Translations under genes and position numbers: made by a program | The notes under the pieces: model-generated | Told to the model about the DNA's origin: nothing | What the model saw: only the letters and a program-made list of their open reading frames with translations | Databases searched by the model: none | Source of the DNA: Acidimicrobiales bacterium | Lineage (GTDB): Bacteria; Actinomycetota; Acidimicrobiia; Acidimicrobiales; GCA-2861595 | NCBI GenBank assembly: GCA_030448025.1 | Contig: JAUJNQ010000002.1 | Location: 406,971-470,970, forward strand | DNA length: 64,000 bases | Direction: 5' to 3' | Shown here: positions 9,750 through 18,601 of the stretch, piece by piece | How positions within the stretch are numbered: position 1 is the first letter of the stretch | Layout of the letters: each line of letters begins with the position of its first letter

Positions 9750-10190
9750 CTATGCGGCGCGCTCGCCCGGCGGGGCGAGCGACTGGCGGTGGCGGTGAAG
9801 CACCAGGGAGTTGACCATCATGGCGAAGCCGAGGAGGTCGCCCAGCTGGCGCTTGGCACCAGCCCGAGTGAGCGCGACCGAGCCAATCGAGTCATCGAGC
9901 GCCCTACTTGTCGCCTCGGCATCGGCTCGTTGGGGGTAGAGGCGCTTGTATCGGCATCGCTCGGGGGGAAGCGCCGCAGGTGCTCATTCCGGTTGAAGCG
10001 CGTCCGGCGGTCCTCGTCTGTCTGATCGAAGCGCACGCGCAGCTCGCCGCCACCAAGCTCATCCGGCACCAGGTACTCCCCATAGATCCGCCAGGTGCCA
10101 TCGGCATTGCGACACCTTCGCACCCTGCGCTTGTCGAGCTGGATTCAAGTTCGAGGAAGATCCAGATAAAGTCGAGCAAGCCCATCTTCG
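9750..10190 (-). pseudogene. degenerate transposase-like remnant
   Basis: Frame-broken minus coding: RRCRNADGTWRIYGEYLVPDELGGGELRVRFDQTDEDRRTRFNRNEHLRRFPPSDADT / KRLYPQRADAEATSRALDDSIG...GAKRQLGDLLGFAMMVNSLVLHRHRQSLAPPGERAA*; 5' boundary uncertain. Confidence 0.45.
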
Positions 10191-10534
10191 CAGTAGGCGG
10201 CGACTACAACAGCATGGTCTCCGGATTGATGCGATCCGGCCGGGTAATCAGCGATGACGGCGCGAGCGTGATTCCTAATGACGGGGCGAGCTTCAGGCGG
10301 TAGCGCTCTTGGCAGTGGAGGCAACCCCTCCACGCCCCAGCGCCAGCCGCAGGCGGCCGCTACCCTCTCACTGGCCAGAGAACCAAGGATGACGGCGCCC
10401 CTTCCTTGATGAGGTCGCCGACACCGGACGACCATCAGGCCATGCCGAGCGGCTTGGTGGGTCGCTCAGTTCCTCGACGGAGCCGTGGACGAGGTCGCTC
10501 TGGCCCACTGAGCAACCGGGTTACACGTCTGCCA

Positions 10535-12421
10535 TCAGTTGCCGGCCACCACCTCGAGCGAAGGGGCGTCTGCCTGGTCCGAGCTCCCCGTCGCCGGCAA
10601 CAGCACCTCGACTTCCTCGCCCAAAGCACTGATGTCGAATGCCGAAGCGGCTTCGGTCTCCGGCGCGTCGCCCGCAGCCGGACGGAGGAGCCAGAGCAGG
10701 ACATCGGGTTCATCCGGGTCGGGCGTTCGAGACTCCACCCGACGAGGACCGAGGGAACCCTGGACGCTGACCTCATCCTTGGTGATGATGAGCTGAACCC
10801 TCTGAGTGGCCTGGTTCGAGACATCGACGGGAAACGTCTCCAGGCGCTCGCCGCGGCCCACTCCGAGCACCAACTGCTCCTCTCCGGGTGGGACGCGGAG
10901 CTGCACCTCGGCGGTCACAGTGGCGCCCCGGCGTCGTACCAACTGGTGGAGGTCACCGGGGGCGCCCTCGGTGAGCAGGTACGGCTTTCGTGAAGGGAAC
11001 AGGTCGAGGGCACGGAGATTGGCCCGATCGCCTCGATCGAGAGCCCACACCACTTTCTGATCGAACGACGGATTTCTCAGCTTGGTGAACGGTGTCATCA
11101 ACTGCGGTCCGTACCGCGGGAGGAAAACGATGGCACCGTCGAGCGGTCTCTCCTCGACGGGCGAGTGCAGTGCTCGCAAGCCTGTTGTCCGCTCTCGTTG
11201 ATCGCCAAGGGCCCCGGCGATCACCAACCCGCTGACGGCGGACATGCCGAGCAGGCCGAACCAGGCCAATCGGTGGTCAAGGTGCCAGAGACGGGAGAAG
11301 CCACCGGCTCCCAGGATGGCCAGCGGCACGAGAACCGGCAAGTAATAGAAGGGCCCGATTCGCCACGGGCCTTCGAGGCGGGTGAGCAGGTAGCTCCCCC
11401 AGAAGAGCAGGTAGCCGATCGGGATGGTGAGGGCGACCAGACCCATCCATCCTTCCAAGCCGGTCTTTCTGTGCCGGAGCGCAACCACGCTGAGGCCGAT
11501 CAGGACCAGGCCCCCGAAGCACCAGAAGCTGAGCAGCATCGAGTGGGTGAGGAGGCCATGCCACGCCTGGCCCGCGCCGAACTCCAGCTCGGGGTCCCAG
11601 GGAAAGACCCGCTTGGCGCCGAAGCCCAGTGTGTCGCTCTTGTCCAGGAGGTTGAACGGTGAGCGAAGGGGGCTCCCCGTGGCTGCTTTGAAGAAGGCCA
11701 GCATGGCCACCATAGGGGGGACTGTGCCCATGGCGAACGCGGCGACGTCCGGGATCAGGGTCCGCCAAGAGTGACGCCGGGAGATGACGAACAAGAACCC
11801 GAAGGGCAGGGCAAAGAGGACTGCGTCGAAGGGCCGGGCAAAGAAGGCCAAGCCAATCAAGCCGCCGCTGGCGACCAGCAACCATCTCGAGCTCTGTCGC
11901 ACTCCGCGCAGGAAGGACACGGCGAAACCTTCCAGGAGCAGGACGTTCGGTAGGTAGGAGAGGAAGGTGACCGACTGCATGAGGAAGAACGGTGAGAGAA
12001 CGACGAACAGGGATGCCAGAACAGAAGGCCAGCGACGGCCGAGCACCTCTCGGGCCAGCAGGTAGGTCAGGACCACCACACCGGCCGCCACCAATGCCTG
12101 GGCGGCGTGGTGGCTACCGGTGAGCAGGCGACCTACGGCTATCACCGCTGGCCATACAGGTGAGTACTTGGGCACGTAGTGATCGCCGGAGGTGATGCTC
12201 AGCCACGGGACGAATGCGTCGGCCTCAGCGGGCGGCGCCGGAGGGAAGAGGCGACCCTCTGTCAGGCTGTCGGCCTGGAGCAGGTACACGGTCTCGTCCT
12301 GGTTCACGCTGAGGTAAGGGAACAACGTCACCGATGCGAGAACGGCCCAGCCCGCGGCGAGGACAGCGAGGACGGCGACGACCACGTGCGGCCGATCTTG
12401 GACTGCTCTCAGGTCTGGCAC
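10535..12421 (-). CDS. multi-pass membrane glycosyltransferase (GT39/PMT-like)
   Basis: NQDETVYLLQADSLTEGRLF, multiple hydrophobic helices, C-terminal soluble domain. Confidence 0.6.
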   Translation of the reverse strand: MPDLRAVQDRPHVVVAVLAVLAAGWAVLASVTLFPYLSVNQDETVYLLQADSLTEGRLFPPAPPAEADAFVPWLSITSGDHYVPKYSPVWPAVIAVGRLLTGSHHAAQALVAAGVVVLTYLLAREVLGRRWPSVLASLFVVLSPFFLMQSVTFLSYLPNVLLLEGFAVSFLRGVRQSSRWLLVASGGLIGLAFFARPFDAVLFALPFGFLFVISRRHSWRTLIPDVAAFAMGTVPPMVAMLAFFKAATGSPLRSPFNLLDKSDTLGFGAKRVFPWDPELEFGAGQAWHGLLTHSMLLSFWCFGGLVLIGLSVVALRHRKTGLEGWMGLVALTIPIGYLLFWGSYLLTRLEGPWRIGPFYYLPVLVPLAILGAGGFSRLWHLDHRLAWFGLLGMSAVSGLVIAGALGDQRERTTGLRALHSPVEERPLDGAIVFLPRYGPQLMTPFTKLRNPSFDQKVVWALDRGDRANLRALDLFPSRKPYLLTEGAPGDLHQLVRRRGATVTAEVQLRVPPGEEQLVLGVGRGERLETFPVDVSNQATQRVQLIITKDEVSVQGSLGPRRVESRTPDPDEPDVLLWLLRPAAGDAPETEAASAFDISALGEEVEVLLPATGSSDQADAPSLEVVAGN

Positions 12422-12622
12422 CGCTCATCTATCCCCGGCCGCAGCCATCGTGAATCCGAATAGCCAAGGACAAGAAAACCGCGGAAATCTCCGGCCAAGG
12501 CGTATCGCTACCGCCCAGCTCGACGATTACTCAGAAGAAGATCGTGCATGGACGGCGGGTACCGGCAACCGCACCTGTCCCAAGGGCCCGACGAGACACA
12601 CGCCACCACGGAGGTCACCGAG

Positions 12623-13204
12623 ATGGAAGAGCAGGGAACGTCCAGGTTGAAGGCGATCGTCGGAGGGCTGCTGGCCACAGGGGTGGTCTTGACAGCCACC
12701 GTCGCCCTCGCTGCCCGGGGCCCCAGCGGCGGTGACTACGGAGTTGGTGGTTATGGAGGCGACGGTGGCTACGGCAAAAAGAACGGCCATCGCCTGCATT
12801 GCCCTTCCTACAACGGCATGTATCACTCCAACGGACGGGCGACGTGCCACGTGGCGCCGCGTCGAGCGGGAGTGGGAACCGGTGAGGGCGTTACTCCTCC
12901 TGGTGAAGGCGGCGCTGAGCAGGGGGGATCGGCGGAGGCCAGCTCCGCGCCACCACCGCGAGTCAACGCCAATCGCTCACCAAGCAACGGCCAGGCTGTC
13001 CATGCCGGCCAGGCGGGCCGTTCAGCCCAGACTGTTCGGAGTGGGCAGACTGGGCAGAGTGGTCCTGCGGGCGCCGCGGCCCAGCCGGCCAGGCCCAACG
13101 GGCCCGCGCATGACGGTGACGTCGACGATGTCAAAGACGAGCCCAAGAAGTCACGCAGCGACAGGGCCGGCGACCGCCAGCAGGGGGGGCGGGGCCGCAA
13201 CTAG
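12623..13204 (+). CDS. secreted low-complexity protein
   Basis: MEEQGTSRLKAIVGGLLATGVVLTATVALAARG signal-like N-terminus, then Gly/Gln/Ser/Pro-rich tail. Confidence 0.5.
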   Translation: MEEQGTSRLKAIVGGLLATGVVLTATVALAARGPSGGDYGVGGYGGDGGYGKKNGHRLHCPSYNGMYHSNGRATCHVAPRRAGVGTGEGVTPPGEGGAEQGGSAEASSAPPPRVNANRSPSNGQAVHAGQAGRSAQTVRSGQTGQSGPAGAAAQPARPNGPAHDGDVDDVKDEPKKSRSDRAGDRQQGGRGRN

Positions 13205-13530
13205 CTAGCTAGTAACGACCACTGCGGTCGGGGTCCACTGCGTCGGAGGTAGCTTCCTTCGTCCAGCTCATCGAGGACGAGGGCCGCGATGTGCTCTGGT
13301 TCATGGAACCCCTTGCCGGCCTCCGCCCTATCGCTGGACCGGACGAAGGAATCGCAGACGAAGCGTAACTCTTGGGGGCTCGTCGGCGATTGCTCCGATG
13401 AGATGCCAGACGGGGGCTTCATGGGCCCAGGTGATCAGCGGGAGTCTTCCGTCGCGCCGCCTCACAAGAGCCGGAGCGAAAGTTCCAGGTATGGGTCCGG
13501 ACGTCCGATACGAAGATCGATGGAGATCGC

Positions 13531-14082
13531 TTGACGGGCCATGAGGCCTTCGATGACGTCCTGAGCGCCGCTCAGGCCAACGCCGGGTGGGCATTCCAGC
13601 GGCTGTTCGATGAGCTGGCTCGGCCGCTTGTCGGCTATCTGCGGGCGCAGGGAGGGCGCGAGCCTGACGACCTGGCCAACGAGGTGTTTCTCGGAGTGTT
13701 CTCCGGCATCGCCAACTTCCAAGGCAGCAAGGAGCAGTTCCGCTCCTGGGTCTTCACCCTCGCCCATCGTCGTCTCATCGATGAGCGTCGCAGGTTGGGA
13801 CGGCGCCCGGCGCTGGTCGACAGCGAGCCCGACGCCAATGTCAGCGGCGGGGACGCGGAGCACGACGCTCTGTGCTCGGCCGGCAACGAGCGAGTTCGAG
13901 AACTGCTTGCCCGCCTGGCACCCGACCAGCGCGACGTCCTGCTCCTCAGGGTCGTGGCCGACCTCACCGTGGAGCGGACAGCCCAGACCCTGGGTAAGAC
14001 GCCCGGAGCGGTCAAGGCTCTCCAGCGACGGGGACTGACAGCGCTTCGCAAGGAAATCACGCCAGAGGGCGTACCCCTTTGA
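13531..14082 (+). CDS. ECF-type RNA polymerase sigma factor
   Basis: Region 2 AFQRLFDELARPLVGYLRAQGG..DDLANEVFLGVFSGIANFQG..FRSWVFTLAHRRLIDERRR; region 4 LAPDQRDVLLLRVVADLTVERTAQTLGKTPGAVKALQRRGLTALR. Confidence 0.92.
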   Translation: MTGHEAFDDVLSAAQANAGWAFQRLFDELARPLVGYLRAQGGREPDDLANEVFLGVFSGIANFQGSKEQFRSWVFTLAHRRLIDERRRLGRRPALVDSEPDANVSGGDAEHDALCSAGNERVRELLARLAPDQRDVLLLRVVADLTVERTAQTLGKTPGAVKALQRRGLTALRKEITPEGVPL

Positions 14083-14897
14083 GCGTCCTCGGCGATGACC
14101 ATGACGAGATGCGAACGCAGCCCCTCCTCGACGATCACACAATCGAGTCGATCCTCGCCGGCCGTAGGTTTCCGGACCGACCCGAGGTCGACGAGCTGGC
14201 CAGCTTCGTCTCCGAGGTGCGCAGTGTCGCCGACGGGCCAGCTCCCAAACTGGGCGCAGATCTGACGACCATCCTGACGGGCGGCTTACCCAGGGGGAAA
14301 GTCGACCTGCCGGCGGCCGGGCTGGCGAAGAGGAGAAGGTCGAAGATCGAGGCCATCTCTGCCAGTGCCCTGGGCAAGGCGGCCGCAGTGCTGGCCGGCC
14401 TGGGCCTCGCCACCACGGGCGCGGCTGCGGCCGACGTGCTTCCCGAGGTCGCCCAGGACCGCGTGGCCGTCGTCGTCGAGGCAGTGAGCCCCTTCGACCT
14501 TCGCCACAGCGCTGACAAGGGCCAAGACGGCAAGCACCGCAAGGGTGGCGGCGCCGGCGCCGACATCAAGCCGGAGGTCCCCTTCGACCATGCCGACCCC
14601 AACGCCAAGGACAACCTCGGCGCCGATGTCTCCGATCGACCCCAGAGCACGGATGCCAAGGACAGGGACTTCGAACGGAGCCTGAGGGAGACAGCGCCCG
14701 GTCAGGCTCCGGCCACCAGGCCAACGGCGAGCAACCCCGGCACTGAGCGCAGGCAGAGCGCTCCCGGCCAGGCCCCCGCCGGCAGCCCGACGGCAGATAG
14801 CAGGTCCGGGACTCCGCACCGGCAGAGCGCTCCGGGCCAGCCCCCTGCCAGCGCGCCGGCGCCAGATGGCAGGCCCGGGGCGGCTCACCGTCGCTAA
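14079..14897 (+). CDS. putative anti-sigma/membrane partner of the ECF sigma factor with repetitive QSAPGQ(A/P)PA tail
   Basis: Overlaps the sigma gene by 4 nt; N-terminal soluble segment, one hydrophobic segment (AAVLAGLGLATTGAAAADVL), imperfect C-terminal repeats. Confidence 0.5.
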   Translation: MSVLGDDHDEMRTQPLLDDHTIESILAGRRFPDRPEVDELASFVSEVRSVADGPAPKLGADLTTILTGGLPRGKVDLPAAGLAKRRRSKIEAISASALGKAAAVLAGLGLATTGAAAADVLPEVAQDRVAVVVEAVSPFDLRHSADKGQDGKHRKGGGAGADIKPEVPFDHADPNAKDNLGADVSDRPQSTDAKDRDFERSLRETAPGQAPATRPTASNPGTERRQSAPGQAPAGSPTADSRSGTPHRQSAPGQPPASAPAPDGRPGAAHRR

Positions 14898-15007
14898 TCG
14901 CCGGCCGTAGCACTCTACCGGAGGCCACAGAGCCGGCGCCTGCCCGAGTCAGCAACCACCGATCGGATGCCCCTGGCGGCCTGAGGCCGTGGCTGCGATG
15001 AACGGGC

Positions 15008-15481
15008 CTACGGGGTGTCCTGGGACTTCCCCCGCATGCCTGCCACCGCCGAGCTCACCGCGTCGGTGTCGAGGATGTCCTCCATGACGCCGATCTGTGC
15101 CTCCCAGACGTCGTCCGGGATCGCCGTCTTGACCTCGTCCTCCAGGACGTGGAACACATCGAGGCCCAACTGGACCCCGGCCAGTGCACCTGCGTACGCC
15201 GGGTCTCCGAGAACCACCGTCTCTGCGGTGATCTCGGCGGCCTCGGCGTCCGGAGCACCGATGAGGACGATCAGGTCGTCCTTACCGTGCTGCTCCGAGA
15301 GCCGGAGTATCGACTCCTGGCTCTGCAGGTCCATGGCTCCTGCAGCCGTTCAGACGAAGCACTCGGTGGCGGAGAACACCACCTTGGCTCCGGCTGCTTC
15401 GGCACAGGCGCTGATCGCCGGCCCCGACACACCATCGCGCTCGCCGAGCGCGATGACCAACTTGTTCTCGAGCGTTTCCAT
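15008..15481 (-). CDS. grdA: glycine/sarcosine/betaine reductase selenoprotein A (GrdA), Sec at TGA 15350-15352
   Basis: METLENKLVIALGERDGVSGPAISACAEAAGAKVVFSATECFV-U-TAAGAMDLQSQESILRLSEQHGKDDLIVLIGAPDAEAAEITAETVVLGDPAYAGALAGVQLGLDVFHVLEDE...; CFVUTAAGAMD matches the canonical GrdA signature, Sec is residue 44; the ORF track only shows 15008..15334. Confidence 0.95.
15323..15345 (-). promoter_or_regulatory. SECIS-like hairpin downstream of the grdA UGA
   Basis: 4 nt after TGA: CTGCAGG-AGCCATGGA-CCTGCAG, perfect 7-bp stem with 9-nt loop. Confidence 0.65.
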
Positions 15482-15484
15482 CGA

Positions 15485-15823
15485 CTAGCTCACCTCCTCG
15501 AGGTTCTCGTCCAACCATTCCTCCAACGCCGCCGCGGACAGGCTCGGGCCCGCCAACCGGCTCACCTCTTCGCCGTCGCGGAAGAGCAGGAACGCCGGCA
15601 ACCCCATGACCTTTAGCTCCATGCAGAGCCGCCGCGCCTTGGGCGCCTCCAGGGTCACCACCTTCACGTCCTGCTTCTCCTCGGCGATGCGCTCCACGTC
15701 GGGCATGAGGGCCAGGCAAGTGGTGCAGTCCGGCCCCCACATGTCGACCAATGTGGTGCCCTCGGACACCAGCTCCCTGAAGTTGTCCTTGGTTACCTCT
15801 GGCAACGTCCCTGGCAAAGTCAT
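15485..15823 (-). CDS. thioredoxin-family protein in grd operon
   Basis: VDMWGPDCTTCLALMPDVERIAEE...VMGLPAFLLFRDGEEVSRLAGP; CxxC = CTTC. Confidence 0.85.
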   Translation of the reverse strand: MTLPGTLPEVTKDNFRELVSEGTTLVDMWGPDCTTCLALMPDVERIAEEKQDVKVVTLEAPKARRLCMELKVMGLPAFLLFRDGEEVSRLAGPSLSAAALEEWLDENLEEVS

Positions 15824-17253
15824 GCTCCTTCCGGGTTCTTCTCCAACAACACGCTCATGCCGTCCGACATCTGCGACATGCGCCCGAGGAAGAGGCTCCC
15901 CTTGGCGATCATCATCACCCGCTCGGCCTCGCCGCCCCGAAGGCGATCGAGGGCGTGGGGAAGATAACAGAGGGCCGACGCCAGGTGCCCCTGGGTGGGA
16001 GCGAAGCCGGGCATGCCCCGGGTGGCGGCGAAGTCGCTCAGCTCCTCCTTGGTGATGGCGCCGCTCCTGGCGGCCAGCGCGGCGATGGTGCGGTAGTTGC
16101 GCTCGGGCACGTTGCCCGATCCCTGAGGCTCGGTGATCTCGGGGTCGTGCAGCTCGGTTGCGTAGTCGTCCACCTCGGTCATGGGGATGCCCGCCCGCTG
16201 CAGCGGCTCCACCGCCAGCGCCTCCATGATCTGGGGGCTGGAGCCGCCGGCCGACACCCGGTGGCGGCCCACCACGTCGAGGCGGATGCGGGGCGAGGCG
16301 CCGTCGTCGGCCTCGATCAGCGCCGCCGACCCGCCCAGGACGTCCTCGAGCACCGGCATCTCGTGGCGCAGGTGACCCTGGAACTTCATGCCCAGCTTGG
16401 CGAGTGAGCCGCCCGCCACCACGGCCACCCGCTGGAACGTCCCCGAGGCCACCAGGGCGGCGCCCACCACCAACGCCGGGATGGGGGCGGCGCAGAAGTT
16501 CTTCACGTCCATGCCCGAAGCCTCGCTGAGCCCGGCCACCTCGGCCACCGCCTTGGCCATGTTGCCCCCGCCCCGCTGGTAGCGGTCGCCCACCGCCTCC
16601 TCGCCGCAGCCGATCACGTAGTCGATCGAGGCGGGGTCCACGTCGAGGTTGACGAGGAGGTGCAGGAGAGACAGGGTGGCGGTGGCCTTGGTGGCCAGGT
16701 TGTCCAGGAGCACGTACGCCGACAAGGCCTCGTCGGCTTCGTCTCCCCGTCGCATGGCCGCACCCAGGCGGTGGGCGCCGAGGTGCAAACCCAGCGCGCC
16801 GGGCTCAGCGGACACCTTCTCCACGTCGCCAACGGCTCGCTCGATGCGGTCCAGGTCGAGGTGCTTGGCCAGAGGGTGTCCGGCCAGGGCGGCGGCGGCC
16901 TGCTCGGCCACGTCCTCGGCGAGGACCAACAAGTCGAAGTGGTCCACCGCCGCCAGCAGGCCCAGGAGCTCGTCCTCGGGCATCAGCTCGCCGGACGGGG
17001 CGAAGCGCGACGCCTCGGGGTCGGTGGTCGCGAACCAGGGCCGCTCGGGCATGGCGCGTGGATGGATGGCGCCGATGTAGGCCTGGTGGGGCGGGTAGGC
17101 GACGGCCTGGTCGAAGGTGCGCAGCGACCCCAGGAACGACGACTCCACTTCGCCGTCCCTCGGCAGCTCCCGCCGGGGCTTCGAGCCGTGACGGGCCAGG
17201 CCGGGGGCGTGGGCGAGGACCTGGGCGGCCCCACTTATGACCGGGTTGCTCAT
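15820..17253 (-). CDS. grdC: glycine/sarcosine/betaine reductase complex component C beta subunit-like (FabH-like thiolase fold)
   Basis: NPVISGAAQVLAHAPGLARHGSKPRREL..., IDYVIGCGEEAVGDRYQRGGGNMAKAVAEVAGLSEASGMDVKNFCAAPIPALVVGAALVASGTFQRVAVVAGGSLAKLGMKFQGHL; ATGA coupling to the thioredoxin gene. Confidence 0.88.
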   Translation of the reverse strand: MSNPVISGAAQVLAHAPGLARHGSKPRRELPRDGEVESSFLGSLRTFDQAVAYPPHQAYIGAIHPRAMPERPWFATTDPEASRFAPSGELMPEDELLGLLAAVDHFDLLVLAEDVAEQAAAALAGHPLAKHLDLDRIERAVGDVEKVSAEPGALGLHLGAHRLGAAMRRGDEADEALSAYVLLDNLATKATATLSLLHLLVNLDVDPASIDYVIGCGEEAVGDRYQRGGGNMAKAVAEVAGLSEASGMDVKNFCAAPIPALVVGAALVASGTFQRVAVVAGGSLAKLGMKFQGHLRHEMPVLEDVLGGSAALIEADDGASPRIRLDVVGRHRVSAGGSSPQIMEALAVEPLQRAGIPMTEVDDYATELHDPEITEPQGSGNVPERNYRTIAALAARSGAITKEELSDFAATRGMPGFAPTQGHLASALCYLPHALDRLRGGEAERVMMIAKGSLFLGRMSQMSDGMSVLLEKNPEGA

Positions 17254-17254
17254 G

Positions 17255-18601
17255 TCATGCTCCGTCCGTGTTGTCGCTCGTGTCGCTGTGTTCGCCCTGG
17301 TTGCTCTGGTGGCTGCCGTCGAACACCGTGGGCTCGTCCACGGCCGTGGACAGCGCCACCAAAGCAGTCTCCACCAGCGTGCGCCGCCACGCCCGTTCCT
17401 GCTCGGTCCCGAGCGACGGGTCGCCCGTGGGGAAGGGGATCCCCCGGGTGGGCACGATGCGGGGTGCGCCGACCCTGGTGGCTATGGACACCAGGTTGCA
17501 CAGCAACGCCGTGGGGATCCCTCCCCTCTCCAGCTCCTTGGCAAGCGTTGACCCGCAACGCGTTCCGGTCCCTCACGTGGCAGTCAGGATGGCCGCCCGG
17601 ACCCCGGACTTGCGCAGGTCGGCCACCCATTCGGTGCCGAAGCGCTTGGCGTTGCCCACCGAGGTGCCGTTGCCCGCCGTCACCAGGTACTCGTGATGGA
17701 GCCGGCCGATGGCGCCCTCGCTCTCGAGCTGGCGTGCCACGTCGAGGGGCAGGATCCGCTGCGGGTCCTCGTTGGCCGCCACGGTGGAGAAGCCGCCGTG
17801 CACGGAGATGAACTCACCGGCGGGGAGCGAGTCCCTCCCCTCGATCGAGTAGTGGGCCCAACGAGTGGCTCGGGCCGACTCCAGCTTGTCGGGGTTGTCG
17901 GCCGGCACCACCGCTCCCTCGCTCACAAGGGCGACGGTGACCTCGGAGAGGTCCTCCACCGGAGGCGCGGGCGTCACCTTGTCGAAGTCGGGCAGCGGGA
18001 CCTCGGTGGCTTCCTTGTCGCCGCCCAACCGAGCCAACACCAGGGCCACGGCCCGACGGGCGGCATTCTGGTCCGCGACCCGGTTGCGACGGGGGGGCTT
18101 GCCCAGCCGACCCTCGGCCTCGGTGAGATCCTCACCGGCCGACAACTTCTTGACCGCGGCGGCCAGGGTCTCGAGCGAGGGGCCCATCTCTCTGGCCGCC
18201 TCCCCACTGCGCACCACCGGAGCGCCCGCGGCCTCGGCCAGGCCGGGGTTGTCCTGATGCATGGCGGCGACGACCGCCAGCCCCGCCTGGGTGGCGGCGG
18301 CGGCCAGGCGGCCGCAGGCCAGGCCGTAGCGGCCGCTCGAGAAGGCGGGCCCGATCACCACCACGTCGGGCTTGGCCTCCTTCACCAGGGCAAGGATCTC
18401 CCTCGCCGCCTCGGGTTCGCCGGCGGCGTAGTCGTCGCCGCACGAGACGGTGGCCACCACCTCGAAGTCGTCCCCGAGCAGCGCCTGGAGCTTCCGGCCG
18501 GGGCCCACCGCGCCATCGGTGCGGGCAGGCGGCGTGGACGCTGCGTCCTCGCCTCCGACCCCGGTGAAGAACTGGTTCAGGTAGTGGACGACTCGGGTCA
18601 T
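17255..18601 (-). CDS. grdB: glycine/sarcosine/betaine reductase selenoprotein B (GrdB-like), Sec at TGA 17573-17575
   Basis: MTRVVHYLNQFFTGVGGEDAA...SCGDDYAAGEPEAAREI...GPAFSSGRYGLACG...GIEGRDSLPAGEFISVHGGFSTVAANEDPQRILPLDVARQLESEGAIGRLHHEYLVTAGNGTSVGNAKRFGTEWVADLRKSGVRAAILTAT-U-GTGTRCGSTLAKELERGGIPTALLCNLVSIATRVGAPRIVPTRGIPFPTGDPSLGTEQERAWRRTLVETALVALSTAVDEP; homology continues directly across the TGA in the same frame to TGA 17255-17257. Confidence 0.95.
17545..17561 (-). promoter_or_regulatory. SECIS-like hairpin downstream of the grdB UGA
   Basis: 11 nt after TGA: GCGTTG-CGGGT-CAACGC, perfect 6-bp stem with 5-nt G/U-containing loop. Confidence 0.65.

Noticed and set aside
14700-14890. 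Possible CRISPR-like repeats
   Set aside because: Imperfect coding repeats (QSAPGQxPA) within an ORF; no spacer structure. No CRISPR array or rRNA operon seen in the window
17573-17575. Interpretation of the grdB TGA as a genuine stop or pseudogene
   Set aside because: Position coincides with the family Sec site, coding homology continues in frame, and a hairpin follows at the expected spacing
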